In this document: positions 1 to 7,796 of the stretch, piece after piece
How positions within the stretch are numbered: position 1 is the first letter of the stretch
Layout of the letters: each line of letters opens with the position of its first letter
Source: Oligella sp050920755
GTDB taxonomy: Bacteria > Pseudomonadota > Gammaproteobacteria > Burkholderiales > Burkholderiaceae_B
DNA length: 64,000 nt
Direction of reading: 5' to 3'
Assembly (NCBI RefSeq): GCF_050920755.1
Contig: NZ_CP158480.1
Span: forward strand, 2,542,001-2,606,000
The notes under the pieces: model-generated
The model's database searches: none
What the model saw: only the letters and a program-made list of their open reading frames with translations
Told to the model about the DNA's origin: nothing
Made by a program: the position numbers and the translations under genes

Positions 1-47
1 ATTTTAGCCTTTGTGTAGATATGTAACCTATTAGTCTATTTCGGCGA

Positions 48-1073
48 TTAAGCCTCGGGATCCTCATACTGCGGCAGTGCAGCGTCAGGCGCTGATGCCG
101 ATGAGGCCTTTGCAGGTGCCGGTGCGGCTGCCGGCGAAGGTGCCGCCTCAGCTTCCGGATCCTCGTATTGAGGTAAACCGGACGCACCGCTACTTGTCGC
201 ATCACCATCCGGATCATCGTAACTTGGCAAACCACCGTACTCTAAATCATCCGTGGTCGGACGATACTGATCAATGGTCGGCGTCATAAACATATCCTCG
301 CCCGGACCGTAGCGACTATCATCCTCTTGGGACCAAGCGGGAACCTGAGTGCCGTCAGTAATTTCCGGCGCTAGTTTTTGAGCCACCAGAGCGCGACGAT
401 TTTGTAAATAGGCATCGCGCACAAAGCTGTACTTATCAATTGCAATATTATCCGCTAACTCATCTGCATCCAATAAACCGGCACGGGTATCAATTACGCC
501 CAGACCCACGACAGGGTTACGTAACTTAACATTATCAATACTCCAAGGCGATAAATAAGCCTCTGTTTTACCCACGGAATCCACTACCAAACCGGCTGTA
601 TCACGGAAGTTACTCGGACCGAAGCCCGGTAACACGACATAATCACCCTCACCGGCACCCCAAACCGCCAAGGTGGTACCGAAGTCGTTACGAATCTTAT
701 GCGCACCGTTCATTGAGGCCACATCAATACAACCCCCTAAACCAACGGTCGTATTAAAAAGCACGCGTCCGAAAGTATTGACTGCATCCAAGCCGCGACC
801 CTGTAACATGCTGTTAAAGCCCGACCAAACATCGCCCAAGTTGCCGAAAATATTACTGACACACGTTCTGACCGGATTAGGCACCAGTGTCTCATAAGTA
901 CGTGCCACCGGCTTAAGAATCGCACCGTCCAAGGCCTCATTGACCTCAAACATCGTGCGGTTATAGCTTTCGAAAGGATCATTAGGATCCGGCTGAGGCA
1001 CCGATACACATGCCGACAAGGCAAAGCCTAAAGCACCTACAGTAAGCAGTTTTTTTGTTGTTGTAAGCATCAT
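48..1073 (-). CDS. mlaA: MlaA (VacJ) outer-membrane lipoprotein
   Basis: This is the outer-membrane component of the Mla system, which removes misplaced phospholipids from the outer leaflet and passes them inward. The N-terminus is a lipoprotein signal with lipobox LSAC (Cys22). It is followed by DPxDPFESYNR and the conserved MlaA body to about residue 245. The last ~75 residues are a low-complexity Pro/Ala/Asp/Glu tail carrying LPSYDDPD once and LPQYEDPE twice, which makes the protein (341 aa) longer than the roughly 250-aa classical form. GAGA lies a few bases upstream of two tandem ATG codons. It is the last visible gene of mlaF-E-D-A; mlaC/mlaB would be expected just beyond the left edge but are not in the window. 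Identification is secure; the tail's role is unknown. Confidence 0.95.
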   Translation of the reverse strand: MMLTTTKKLLTVGALGFALSACVSVPQPDPNDPFESYNRTMFEVNEALDGAILKPVARTYETLVPNPVRTCVSNIFGNLGDVWSGFNSMLQGRGLDAVNTFGRVLFNTTVGLGGCIDVASMNGAHKIRNDFGTTLAVWGAGEGDYVVLPGFGPSNFRDTAGLVVDSVGKTEAYLSPWSIDNVKLRNPVVGLGVIDTRAGLLDADELADNIAIDKYSFVRDAYLQNRRALVAQKLAPEITDGTQVPAWSQEDDSRYGPGEDMFMTPTIDQYRPTTDDLEYGGLPSYDDPDGDATSSGASGLPQYEDPEAEAAPSPAAAPAPAKASSASAPDAALPQYEDPEA

Positions 1074-1100
1074 ATTCTCAATAAAAAATATTATTAGTAT

Positions 1101-1568
1101 TTATTCGGCCGAGCCTTGCTTATCAGCCGTGGAGAATAAGAACTTACTGATTAAATCCTCAATCACCACTGCACTTTGGGTGTAATTAATCACTCCACCC
1201 TGTGCTAAATTCTCCTCATCAGCGCCGGGTGTTAAATCAATATACTGCTCACCGATTAAACCCTGAGTCTTAATAGAGGCGGAGGTATCAGCGGGGAACT
1301 GATACTGCTTTTCCAGATCCATTTCGACAATCGCACGATACATTTGATTATCAAAAGAAATGGTCTTCACACGACCTACCACCACACCGTTACTCTTAAC
1401 CGCAGAGCGCTTTTTTAAAGAACCGACATTATCAAAATAGGCGGTAACGGTGTAATTAGGCTGCATGCTGAAAGTATTGAGATTACCGGCGCGTAAGGCT
1501 AAAAACACCAATGCCAATACGCCCAACAGCACAAAAATCCCGACCACAAATTCAATACGTTTATTCAT
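1101..1568 (-). CDS. mlaD: MlaD, MCE-domain phospholipid transport protein
   Basis: MlaD is the inner-membrane-anchored, hexamer-forming substrate-binding subunit of the MlaFEDB ABC complex. One N-terminal transmembrane helix (about residues 7-27) is followed by a single MCE domain (about 38-117) with the family signature of a GSLKKRSAVKSNGVVVGRV stretch and an LIGEQYIDLTPG loop. At 155 aa it has the normal single-MCE length. It starts 16 nt after mlaE and ends 27 nt before mlaA, so the four genes are almost certainly one transcript. The identification rests on this motif pattern and on operon position. Confidence 0.95.
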   Translation of the reverse strand: MNKRIEFVVGIFVLLGVLALVFLALRAGNLNTFSMQPNYTVTAYFDNVGSLKKRSAVKSNGVVVGRVKTISFDNQMYRAIVEMDLEKQYQFPADTSASIKTQGLIGEQYIDLTPGADEENLAQGGVINYTQSAVVIEDLISKFLFSTADKQGSAE

Positions 1569-1584
1569 TACTAAACCTTTGCTT

Positions 1585-2358
1585 TTAAAACATCACGGCG
1601 GTCAACAAGAAGTCCAGACCCAAAACCGTTAAAGAACTGATAACTACTGTACGCGTGGTTGCCTGAGAAACCCCCTCGGGCGTGGCTCTACATGTCCAAC
1701 CCTGATGTAGCGCAATCAACATACACGCCACACCGAACACCACACTTTTTACCACGCCATTGAGCACATCGTCGAACACATCTACGCCCGCCTGCATTTG
1801 CGACCAGAAGGAGCCGTCATCCACGCCTAAAGAAACAACGCCGACAAACCAACCGCCCATCACACCAACGGCCGAAAAAATCGCCGCCAAGGTCGGCATG
1901 GCAATCACACCACCCCAAAAACGCGGCACTAAAACACGCTCGACCGGGTCAATACCCATGACATCAATGGCATCCAACTGCTCACCGGCCTTCATCAGAC
2001 CGATTTCGGCGGTAATCGAAGTACCCGCACGGCCGGCAAATAATAAAGCCGTCACCACCGGACCCAATTCACGTAACAAGGATAAAGCCACCATCAAACC
2101 CAAAGCCTGCTCGGAACCGAACATCGCTAAAATGCTGTAGCCTTGAAACCCTAACACAAAGCCCACAAAAAGGCCGGACACCGCAATAATCAGTAGTGAA
2201 TAAACCCCGATAAAAAGAACTTGCTCAACCAATAAGCGCGGTCGTTTAAAGATTAAGGCACTACGCGATAACATCTGCAACAGCAGAATGAAAATATTAC
2301 CCATGTGGCCAATACCATTAATAACATAGCCACCGATGGATGTAATCCATGAAAACAT
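1585..2358 (-). CDS. mlaE: MlaE, permease of the phospholipid ABC transporter
   Basis: MlaE is the integral membrane subunit (DUF140/MlaE family) of the inner-membrane Mla complex. The 257-aa protein has an N-terminal amphipathic segment and about five hydrophobic helices. It carries the family-typical stretch LRELGPVVTALLFAGRAG followed by SITAEIGLMKAGEQLDAI, which in this family includes the coupling region for MlaF. It begins 3 nt after mlaF and is followed by mlaD. In known systems MlaE dimerises and carries the lipid path between MlaD and the membrane. No anomalies seen. Confidence 0.95.
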   Translation of the reverse strand: MFSWITSIGGYVINGIGHMGNIFILLLQMLSRSALIFKRPRLLVEQVLFIGVYSLLIIAVSGLFVGFVLGFQGYSILAMFGSEQALGLMVALSLLRELGPVVTALLFAGRAGTSITAEIGLMKAGEQLDAIDVMGIDPVERVLVPRFWGGVIAMPTLAAIFSAVGVMGGWFVGVVSLGVDDGSFWSQMQAGVDVFDDVLNGVVKSVVFGVACMLIALHQGWTCRATPEGVSQATTRTVVISSLTVLGLDFLLTAVMF

Positions 2359-2361
2359 AAA

Positions 2362-3294
2362 CTATCGCCCCCCTGTCTTAGACTTGCGTTGGCGACCGAT
2401 TTGCTGCTGCTTGTCTGCAAACCAACGTTCATAATCAGGTGTCGTCGGATACTCGAAACGAGCACCACCCTCAGGCGATAAACCATGAATAAAGTTTTGT
2501 ACCCGCTGATCCGTCATGGCACGAATCTGCTCCGGTGTACCTGCCGCAATCACGCCCCCCTGATGGAGCATATAAACATAGTCCACGATACGGAATGACT
2601 CCTCAATATCATGCGTAATCAGCAAACCGGCTGTACCTAACTGCTTAGAAATACCACGCAGCATATCAGCCGTTTGATTCATGGAAACGGGGTCCAGGCC
2701 GGCGAAAGGCTCATCGTAAAGCAGCAGATCCGGCTCCATCACGATCGCTCGGGCCAAGGCAATACGCCGGGCCATCCCACCGGAAACCTCGGAGATATTT
2801 AAATGAGCGGCAGTCTTGAGACCGACGGCGGCGAGCTTTTCGAGCACTCTCTCCACAATCTGCGTCTCATCCATAGAAGTTAATTCACGCAATGGATAGG
2901 CCACATTTTCAAACGTATTAAGATCCGTAAACAGCGCACCCTGCTGAAACAGCACGCCCATATTTTTACGTAAAAGGCTAAGCTCATTTTTGCCGATATG
3001 ATTAATCACCTTGCCAAAGAGCTTCACAACCCCGGCCTTGGCACGAATCTGCCCGGTCACCCCACGCATAATGGTTGACTTACCGGAGCCCGAGCCACCG
3101 ATTAAGGCGACTAACTGACCCTTATGAATTGAAAGATTAACCCCGCTCAGAATAATCCGCTTGCCATAACCTAAGCTGACATCCTCGAACTCAACAACTT
3201 TTTCCGCTGAGGAATAATCCGCTGCCTCTGCTGCAGGCACGGCATGAACCGGCGTAGCGTCTGTAGTGGGGCTATCAGAGCTTGAAATTGACAT
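2362..3294 (-). CDS. mlaF: MlaF, ATPase of the phospholipid ABC transporter
   Basis: MlaF is the ATP-binding subunit powering the MlaFEDB complex. Visible motifs are Walker A GGSGSGKST, the variant ABC signature SGGMARRIALARAI in place of the usual LSGGQ (typical of Mla/MCE ATPases), and Walker B LLLYDEPFAGLD followed by ITHD. At 310 aa it is longer than the roughly 270 aa usual for E. coli, through a Ser/Thr/Ala/Glu-rich N-terminal extension of about 35 residues and a basic C-terminal tail. It is the first gene of the mlaFEDA operon. The ~140-bp gap to divergent dbpA must hold both promoters, but I could not place them convincingly. Confidence 0.95.
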   Translation of the reverse strand: MSISSSDSPTTDATPVHAVPAAEAADYSSAEKVVEFEDVSLGYGKRIILSGVNLSIHKGQLVALIGGSGSGKSTIMRGVTGQIRAKAGVVKLFGKVINHIGKNELSLLRKNMGVLFQQGALFTDLNTFENVAYPLRELTSMDETQIVERVLEKLAAVGLKTAAHLNISEVSGGMARRIALARAIVMEPDLLLYDEPFAGLDPVSMNQTADMLRGISKQLGTAGLLITHDIEESFRIVDYVYMLHQGGVIAAGTPEQIRAMTDQRVQNFIHGLSPEGGARFEYPTTPDYERWFADKQQQIGRQRKSKTGGR

Positions 3295-3433
3295 TAAATA
3301 CGCGCTTATATTTATAAACTATATAGAACCATTGATTTTAAAAAATCAATTTTTAAAATGCAATTAATATAACATCAAAAACGCCATCCCGTTACAATAG
3401 CAGCATAACTAATCATCATTTACTGCTTAGGCA

Positions 3434-4828
3434 ATGTTCAAAAACGACAATTCCTCCCCTGACTCCTTTGGCCGCCTCGACTTAAGCGATAAGCAATTAA
3501 GTAATCTGCAGCTACTGGGCTATCAGCAAATGACGCCGATTCAAGCGCAGGCCCTGCCGCTTGCCTTAAAAGCTCAGGATCTGATTGTACAGGCCCATAC
3601 CGGTAGTGGCAAAACACTGGTCTTTGCCTTAACCATCCTACAAAAGCTTGACCTCGCTACGGGCGATGCGCAAGCCTTGGTGCTTTGTCCCACCCGTGAA
3701 CTGGCCACACAAGTGGCTGAAGTCATCAGGAAAGTTGCAAGAGCCTATCCGTCTATTAAGGTCAGCCTTATCTGTGGTGGCGCTTCCATCAGCAGACAGG
3801 TGGAATCACTGGCTCACGGCACCCATGTGATTGTCGGCACGCCGGGACGCCTTGAGGACTTAATCAATCGCGGCGCCCTGAGATTGGACGAGGTTAAGAC
3901 ACTGGTTTTCGATGAAGCTGACAAAATGATGGACATGGGTTTTTATGACAGTCTCAGCACCATTGCCAATGCTTGTCCTTTAAAGCGCCAGACATTGATG
4001 TTTTCTGCGACCTATAGCCCGGAATTATTAGCGCGCACGGAGGGGTTTTTAATTAATCCGCAAATGATCCGAGCGGTTGAAGAGCAAGCGCCTGAAATCA
4101 AGCAGGAATTTTATTTGGTTGAAGAAAATGAGCGGGCTCAGGCGGTGATCAGCCTCCTTAATCAGTCTCTTCCGCTTGCGAGTTTAGCTTTTTGTAATAC
4201 CCGTGATGATTGTGAGTTTCTACAGCGACAATTACAACGCGCCGGTATTATCAGCCATGTATTGCACGGACAAATGGAGCAAAGAGAGCGCGAGGATGTG
4301 ATTATTCAGTTTGCCAATCACAGCTGCAGTGTTTTAGTTGCCACTGATGTGGCCGCACGCGGCTTAGATATTCAAGCCTTGGATTTGGTGATTAATGTGC
4401 AAATTTCTCCCAATGCCGATACCCATATTCACCGTATCGGACGTACCGGTCGTCAGGGCGCAGCGGGACATGCGATCACCTTGGTCACTAAAGACGAACT
4501 TTTCCGCAAAAAAAGAATCGAAGAGGTAGTGGCACAGGAATTTGCCCTGCAGCCCGCTCCTGCAGTGTGGCAGGGACGACAGCGCTTAAAAGCGCCGATG
4601 CAAACCATTACAATCCGTGGGGGCAAAAAAGACAAATTGCGTGCAGGTGATATCCTAGGATCATTGACTAAAACGCTCGGACTGCAGGCGCAGCAAGTCG
4701 GCAAGATCACCATCCATGAGTTCGTCAGCTTTGTAGCGGTCGCACGGGATATTGCACCCCAAGTAGCACAACGCTGGCAACAGGAGACGATCAAGGGCAA
4801 GCATCGCAAAATCAGCCTACTCTCTTGA
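3434..4828 (+). CDS. dbpA: ATP-dependent RNA helicase DbpA
   Basis: DbpA is a DEAD-box helicase involved in late 50S ribosomal subunit assembly. The 464 aa contain, in order: the Q motif (MTPIQAQALPLAL), motif I AHTGSGKT, motif II DEAD, motif III SAT, and the helicase C-terminal domain with DVAARGLD and HRIGRTGR. From about residue 385 there is a DbpA-type RNA-binding domain (TITIRGGKKDKLRAGDILGS onward, ending IKGKHRKISLL), which binds 23S rRNA hairpin 92 in E. coli. That C-terminal domain separates DbpA from RhlE/SrmB. It is divergent from mla and upstream of rpoH, which has its own promoter. Confidence 0.95.
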   Translation: MFKNDNSSPDSFGRLDLSDKQLSNLQLLGYQQMTPIQAQALPLALKAQDLIVQAHTGSGKTLVFALTILQKLDLATGDAQALVLCPTRELATQVAEVIRKVARAYPSIKVSLICGGASISRQVESLAHGTHVIVGTPGRLEDLINRGALRLDEVKTLVFDEADKMMDMGFYDSLSTIANACPLKRQTLMFSATYSPELLARTEGFLINPQMIRAVEEQAPEIKQEFYLVEENERAQAVISLLNQSLPLASLAFCNTRDDCEFLQRQLQRAGIISHVLHGQMEQREREDVIIQFANHSCSVLVATDVAARGLDIQALDLVINVQISPNADTHIHRIGRTGRQGAAGHAITLVTKDELFRKKRIEEVVAQEFALQPAPAVWQGRQRLKAPMQTITIRGGKKDKLRAGDILGSLTKTLGLQAQQVGKITIHEFVSFVAVARDIAPQVAQRWQQETIKGKHRKISLLS

Positions 4829-4896
4829 TTTCTTACCTAAACTTACACTTTTGTCAGCTCCTATAGTGGGAACTAAAAACAGCTTTTGCAGTCCAA

Positions 4897-4923
4897 TTAG
4901 CACTCTGTCCGATAGAGTGCTAA
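4897..4923 (+). promoter_or_regulatory. CIRCE operator (HrcA-binding site) upstream of rpoH
   Basis: The sequence reads TTAGCACTC, nine spacer bases, then GAGTGCTAA. This is an exact match to the CIRCE consensus, with both 9-bp arms perfect. CIRCE is the operator of the heat-shock repressor HrcA, usually in front of groESL or dnaK. Here it lies 54 bp upstream of the rpoH start codon and overlaps the predicted promoter. No hrcA gene is in the window. Confidence 0.93.
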
Positions 4924-4926
4924 AAT
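4897..4926 (+). promoter_or_regulatory. Predicted sigma-70-type promoter of rpoH, embedded in CIRCE
   Basis: A -35-like TTAGCA (4897-4902) and a -10-like TAAAAT (4921-4926) are separated by 18 bp. The left CIRCE arm supplies the -35 and the right arm runs into the -10, so HrcA binding should directly block RNA polymerase. AAAGGA, about 10 bp before the ATG at 4978, is the ribosome binding site. The promoter call is inference from hexamer similarity. Confidence 0.55.
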
Positions 4927-4977
4927 AGCGTTCAGCGCACTTTATCGGCGCATATCTATTAAAGGACATTTATTACT

Positions 4978-5871
4978 ATGACAAATCAAGCACTTGCTTT
5001 AAATAATCGCGCATTAGCCACCCTCGGCTCGGGTGCTATAGGCAGTATTGAGTCATATATTAGTAGTGTTAACCAGATTCCTATGTTGACGCCCGAAGAG
5101 GAGCGAGAGTATGCGGAGCGTCTACAGTATCAAGATGATATTCAGGCAGCCCAGGCTTTGGTTTTATCGCATTTACGTTTAGTGGTATCTATTGCACGCC
5201 AGTACTTGGGTTATGGCTTGCCTCATGCCGATCTTATCCAAGAGGGTAATATTGGCCTGATGAAAGCGGTTAAGCGTTTCGACGTTAACCGTGGGGTGCG
5301 TTTGGTTTCTTTTGCCGTGCATTGGATTAAGGCCGAGATTCACGAGTACGTGATTCGCAACTGGCGCATGGTGCGTATTGCAACCACCAAAGCACAGCGT
5401 AAGCTTTTCTTTAATCTTCGGAGCCTGCGCTTAGACAGCTCTACCCTTGAACCGGATGAGATTCAGGGTATCGCCGATAAGTTAAATGTCAAGCCTGACG
5501 AGGTGGTCGAGATGGAGATTCGCTTAAACGGTCGTGACATGTCCCTTGATCCGGGCCCCGGTTCACGCACGGATGACGATGAGTTTACCCCCATCGATTA
5601 CCTATCCGATGAGGGTGAAAATAGTCCCTATGAGGTGATTGCCCGACGTGAAAGCGAGGAATTGCAAACGCATGGCTTGACAGCGGCACTGGAGTCTTTA
5701 GATCCACGTTCACGACGCATTGTGGAATCACGTTGGTTACAGGACGATGGCGGCTTAACACTGCATCAATTAGCTGATGAGTTCGGTGTATCCGCTGAGC
5801 GTATTCGCCAAATTGAAGCGGCTGCGATGAAGAAAATGCGCGCCTTCTTAGGCGAAGATGCAATGCGCTAA
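4978..5871 (+). CDS. rpoH: RNA polymerase heat-shock sigma factor RpoH (sigma-32)
   Basis: RpoH directs RNA polymerase to heat-shock promoters (chaperones, proteases). The 297-aa protein has region 1.2/2 (IESYISSVNQIPMLTPEEE, then the core-binding helix with HADLIQEGNIGLMKAVKRF), region 2.4 (SFAVHWIKAEIHEYVIRNWR), the diagnostic RpoH box QRKLFFNLR just after it, and region 4 with a helix-turn-helix (LHQLADEFGVSAERIRQIE). The RpoH box separates it from RpoD and RpoS. The perfect CIRCE in its promoter suggests transcriptional repression by HrcA, linking the two heat-shock circuits. A possible structured RNA follows the gene. Confidence 0.97.
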   Translation: MTNQALALNNRALATLGSGAIGSIESYISSVNQIPMLTPEEEREYAERLQYQDDIQAAQALVLSHLRLVVSIARQYLGYGLPHADLIQEGNIGLMKAVKRFDVNRGVRLVSFAVHWIKAEIHEYVIRNWRMVRIATTKAQRKLFFNLRSLRLDSSTLEPDEIQGIADKLNVKPDEVVEMEIRLNGRDMSLDPGPGSRTDDDEFTPIDYLSDEGENSPYEVIARRESEELQTHGLTAALESLDPRSRRIVESRWLQDDGGLTLHQLADEFGVSAERIRQIEAAAMKKMRAFLGEDAMR

Positions 5872-5957
5872 TCTAGCTTTCGGGATTCACTGATTCACTA
5901 TTAGTTACATTTTAGGGGAAGTTTTTTAGGAACCAATTGGCGCGTTAACGGACTAAC

Positions 5958-6085
5958 ACACATGAGCAATGGAAACGCAGTATAACCCCGCTCATCATTC
6001 GTCCATTATTTTCTCCTCTTTCCCTTCCCCTTAAGGACGAATGTTTCCACACACTTCCGGCTTCCCTTGCCGGAAGTGTTTTTTT
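5958..6085 (+). ncRNA. Candidate structured small RNA in or after the rpoH 3' region
   Basis: Three consecutive hairpins can be drawn. (1) ATGAGC (5962-5967) pairs with GCTCAT (5990-5995). (2) CATTCGTCC (5996-6004) pairs with GGACGAATG (6035-6043), enclosing a 30-nt loop that is almost pure pyrimidine at 6011-6032 (TCTCCTCTTTCCCTTCCCC core). (3) The Rho-independent terminator at 6051-6085. A C/U-rich loop that can pair with Shine-Dalgarno sequences, in a stem next to an intrinsic terminator, is a common architecture of trans-acting sRNAs. I see no clear independent promoter, so processing from the rpoH transcript is equally possible. Family unknown; fold inferred by eye. Confidence 0.5.
6051..6085 (+). 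terminator. Rho-independent terminator
   Basis: An 11-bp perfect stem ACACTTCCGGC / GCCGGAAGTGT, a 7-nt loop and a T run at 6079-6085. It terminates rpoH and the candidate RNA preceding it. Confidence 0.9.
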
Positions 6086-6151
6086 ATCGCCACACTTTAC
6101 CGCCACTTTTGAGCTTCAAAGCTTCAAAGCGCCCCAGCTCTTTTGCTTCCT

Positions 6152-6796
6152 TTAATCCGCCAAGCCCGCTAACAGCTTTTTCAAATCGGCAGCCATCGCT
6201 TCAGGTGTCATGCCCTCACTAAATAAAAGCACGGATTCAGCGCTCCTATCCAAGACAAAGATATAGGCACTGTGCTCCATCATATAAAAGCCTGCCGACC
6301 CCGGCACTTTATTATAAAAAACATGAAAGGACTTCGTGATTTGCGCTAACTGTGAAGGTTTTGCAATTAAGGCCTTAAATGCAGGATCAAACCGGGACAG
6401 ATAATCCCTTAGACGCTCGGGCGTATCACGCGCCGGATCCACCGTCACAAAGTAAAACTGCACTTGTTGCGCCTCCTGCGGACTTAATAAACTGATGGTC
6501 TCTTTAATCTGCACAAGGGTGGTAGGACATACATCCGGGCAATAAGTAAAACCGAAGTAGACGAGCGATATTTTGCCCTTAAAATCTTCAAAACGAAAGT
6601 CATTGCCCTGCTCATCATGCGCTTCCAAGCCACGACCAAAATGACTACCGCGAATAGCACTGCCATTAAAATCGGCCGTGGCAAAATTAAACCAATGCCG
6701 TAATTGCGCTTTAGCCGGTTTAATCGCCCCCAACGACAAAACCGTGGCAAGACAAAAAAGCAACGGTACAAAATAAGCAATAAAGCGAGCCATCAA
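6152..6796 (-). CDS. SCO1/SenC-family copper chaperone
   Basis: SCO proteins are membrane-anchored thioredoxin-fold proteins that deliver copper to, or reduce, the CuA site of cytochrome c oxidase. An N-terminal signal/anchor (about residues 1-30) is followed by the copper-binding YCPDVCP motif (CxxxC) and, further on, the distal histidine in MEHSAYIFVLD. Length (214 aa) is normal. No cytochrome oxidase assembly genes are adjacent and it appears monocistronic, divergent from the Nudix gene. Family call is firm; the target oxidase is unknown. Confidence 0.9.
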   Translation of the reverse strand: MMARFIAYFVPLLFCLATVLSLGAIKPAKAQLRHWFNFATADFNGSAIRGSHFGRGLEAHDEQGNDFRFEDFKGKISLVYFGFTYCPDVCPTTLVQIKETISLLSPQEAQQVQFYFVTVDPARDTPERLRDYLSRFDPAFKALIAKPSQLAQITKSFHVFYNKVPGSAGFYMMEHSAYIFVLDRSAESVLLFSEGMTPEAMAADLKKLLAGLAD

Positions 6797-6937
6797 TACC
6801 CCAGTCTGTTAAGTTAAGCGTTTACAAGCCCTTGATATATGCTTGTCACACCCGGACACAGTTCAAATGCTAAGGCTTGATATATACTGAGAGGTGTGAC
6901 TATTATTATCGCTAGTATACAGAGGAAGAGTTAAGCA

Positions 6938-7753
6938 TTGAAGCTCGATAAAATGCAAGCGCTCTATCAGCAGCTAAGTCAAGGGGTTCAAGAGGTGCCG
7001 GTGAGCGGCTCCAGGCCCTTGATTATTGCCGGTAAAATTGCCGGATTTATACATCCCGCAGCCATTAGCGCATTACAGAGTAAAAGCTATTTTAAGCAGG
7101 ATGAACTGGCGGTTTATTTGGCTGAGCTCGGCATGCCCCGCAGCGAGCTTAATGAGCTTTTAGTTGATGTAGCCTATTGTTTACGTGATGCCGGCTTAAC
7201 CAGAGCGTGGCGTGATGAATTGCTAAACGTCTATGCTGAGGGAGCCGTGATTGCTCAAATTGAGCGAGCCGCCATGCGCCCTTTAGGACTGTTAACTCAA
7301 GCCATTCATTTAAATGGCTGGACCCCTGAGGGTGATATTTATCTGCAGTTAAGAGCAGCGACCAAGGCCTTTGACCCGAATCGTTGGGACACTTTAGTCG
7401 GCGGCCTGCTAAATGCCGAGGACAGTCCGGCTGAGGGCCTAGTCCGCGAGGCTCAGGAGGAAGCAGGTCTGGCTGCTGCAGAGATAAAGCAGCGCACGCC
7501 GATACGTACGATTTTACGCATGCGTCGTCGCCTTCCCGAGGGCTATCAGCTGGAGGATATTTTAGTCAGTGATTGCATTATTCCACCCGACGCAAGCCTT
7601 GAAAACCAGGATGGTGAGGTTGAACGCATCGAGACCTTTAAGCCGAGCGATGTGATACAAATGATTGAGGATGAAGTCATTACAATTGAAGCGGCCATTG
7701 TGCTTTTAGATAGTTTGATTAACCCACATATTCAGCGTTTAGTTCAGCAATAA
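6938..7753 (+). CDS. DUF4743 plus Nudix hydrolase-domain protein
   Basis: Two-part protein: an N-terminal DUF4743-like region (about residues 1-115; aligned in related proteins with thiamin pyrophosphokinase-associated Nudix enzymes) and a C-terminal Nudix fold. The Nudix box is recognisable as GGLLNAED then REAQEEAGL, but the first acidic residue of the box (usually Glu) is Asp. Substrate unknown; related proteins are often annotated as thiamine-derivative diphosphatases. The start is TTG at 6938, with GAGGAAGAG directly upstream; the in-frame ATG at 6953 has no ribosome binding site. Confidence 0.85.
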   Translation: MKLDKMQALYQQLSQGVQEVPVSGSRPLIIAGKIAGFIHPAAISALQSKSYFKQDELAVYLAELGMPRSELNELLVDVAYCLRDAGLTRAWRDELLNVYAEGAVIAQIERAAMRPLGLLTQAIHLNGWTPEGDIYLQLRAATKAFDPNRWDTLVGGLLNAEDSPAEGLVREAQEEAGLAAAEIKQRTPIRTILRMRRRLPEGYQLEDILVSDCIIPPDASLENQDGEVERIETFKPSDVIQMIEDEVITIEAAIVLLDSLINPHIQRLVQQ

Positions 7754-7796
7754 TTTACCAAGCCGAAGATAAAATCAGCAGCCTAAGGAGAGAGCA

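Noticed and set aside
1760..2140. Plus-strand 126-aa frame opposite mlaE
   Set aside because: Exact shadow of mlaE with low-complexity Thr/Pro/Lys composition and no ribosome binding site.
4453..4809. Minus-strand 118-aa frame opposite dbpA
   Set aside because: Lies wholly within the conserved C-terminal domain of dbpA; composition is that of an antisense shadow.
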